A stretch of 15,780 bases of DNA from an uncultured bacterium (GTDB lineage Bacteria > Bacillota_I > Bacilli_A > RF39 > UBA660), in assembly GCA_949285775.1 (NCBI GenBank), contig CASEAD010000075.1, forward strand, positions 1 through 15,780, given 5' to 3'. Numbering within the stretch: position 1 is the first letter of the stretch; each line of letters opens with the position of its first letter. The notes beneath the pieces were generated by a model. The model saw only the letters and a program-made list of their open reading frames with translations, did not search any database and had not been told where the DNA came from. The position numbers and the translations under genes were made by a program. Positions 15,599-15,780 of the stretch are shown piece by piece.

Positions 15599-15780
15599 AT
15601 GAGTAAGATAATAGAAAGGCTAAAAGAAAGAGCAAAAAAGAATAAAAAAACAATAGTGCTACCAGAGACTATGGACAGAAGAGTCCTAGAAGCCACATCT
15701 ATAATCCTAAAAGAAAAAATAGCAGATATTATATTAATTGGTACTGAAGAAGATATCAAAAAAAATTCTAAAGGATTAAA
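15599..15780 (+). CDS. pta: Phosphate acetyltransferase (Pta), N-terminal part, cut by the window end
   Basis: The first 60 residues are visible: MSKIIERLKERAKKNKKTIV, then LPETMDRRVLEATSIILKEK and IADIILIGTEEDIKK. This matches the start of Pta, which converts acetyl-CoA and phosphate to acetyl phosphate and CoA, the step before acetate kinase in ATP-yielding fermentation. The pattern KTIVLPE..D.RVLEA and IADIIL.G is characteristic; phosphate butyryltransferase starts differently. The ribosome binding site is a modest AAAGGA, eight bases upstream. The rest of the gene lies outside the window. This is a core metabolic gene and marks the right edge of the accessory stretch. Confidence 0.85.
   Translation, partial: MSKIIERLKERAKKNKKTIVLPETMDRRVLEATSIILKEKIADIILIGTEEDIKKNSKGL

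Overview
The window is AT-rich throughout. It has Gram-positive ribosome binding sites (AGGAGG-type), TATAAT-type promoters, stops that are almost all TAA, and Trp encoded by TGG with no in-frame TGA, so the standard bacterial code fits. A NatAB-type ABC pair, an M13 lipoprotein, a sortase with a sortable thioester adhesin, and a pta start point to a low-GC Firmicute. A gut Bacilli/Erysipelotrichia or RF39-like lineage is my guess; nothing here fixes the genus.

Layout. 1-0.5 kb: a hairpin, an ORF remnant without a start codon (42-368) and a structured intergenic element. 0.5-0.8 kb: a small unknown gene on the minus strand. 0.9-3.9 kb: a RelA/SpoT-type (p)ppGpp synthetase lacking both its C-terminal regulatory half and its HD hydrolase residues. 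It is divergent, across back-to-back promoters, from a protein made of two tandem nucleotidyltransferase modules, which is translationally coupled to a 59-residue ORF. 3.9-4.7 kb: an HD phosphohydrolase of the YfbR/HDDC2 type. 4.8-7.4 kb: a 524-residue orphan, then two short reading frames in the same frame separated only by a TAA, probably one gene broken by a nonsense mutation. 7.4-8.3 kb: an FkbM-type methyltransferase on the minus strand, converging on its neighbour across a strong bidirectional terminator. 8.6-12.4 kb: an operon of ABC ATPase, ABC-2 permease and M13 metallopeptidase lipoprotein, closed by a clear terminator. 12.5-15.5 kb: a surface adhesin with an N-terminal thioester domain, Cna_B-like repeats and an LPXTG-like tail, overlapping the gene of its probable dedicated sortase. 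15.6 kb to the end: the start of phosphate acetyltransferase (pta) behind its own promoter.

How the parts may work together. The adhesin and sortase form a self-contained surface-anchoring pair. The ABC/M13 operon looks like an exporter with a membrane-anchored peptidase. The left part gathers three nucleotide-handling enzyme types (alarmone synthetase, Pol-beta-type nucleotidyltransferase, HD hydrolase) within 4 kb. It is the best candidate for an undescribed accessory system, but the functional link is inferred from proximity alone. FkbM, ABC, M13, thioester, sortase and Pta assignments rest on clear motifs. The 98-, 59-, 524-, 83- and 148-residue products are unrecognised.
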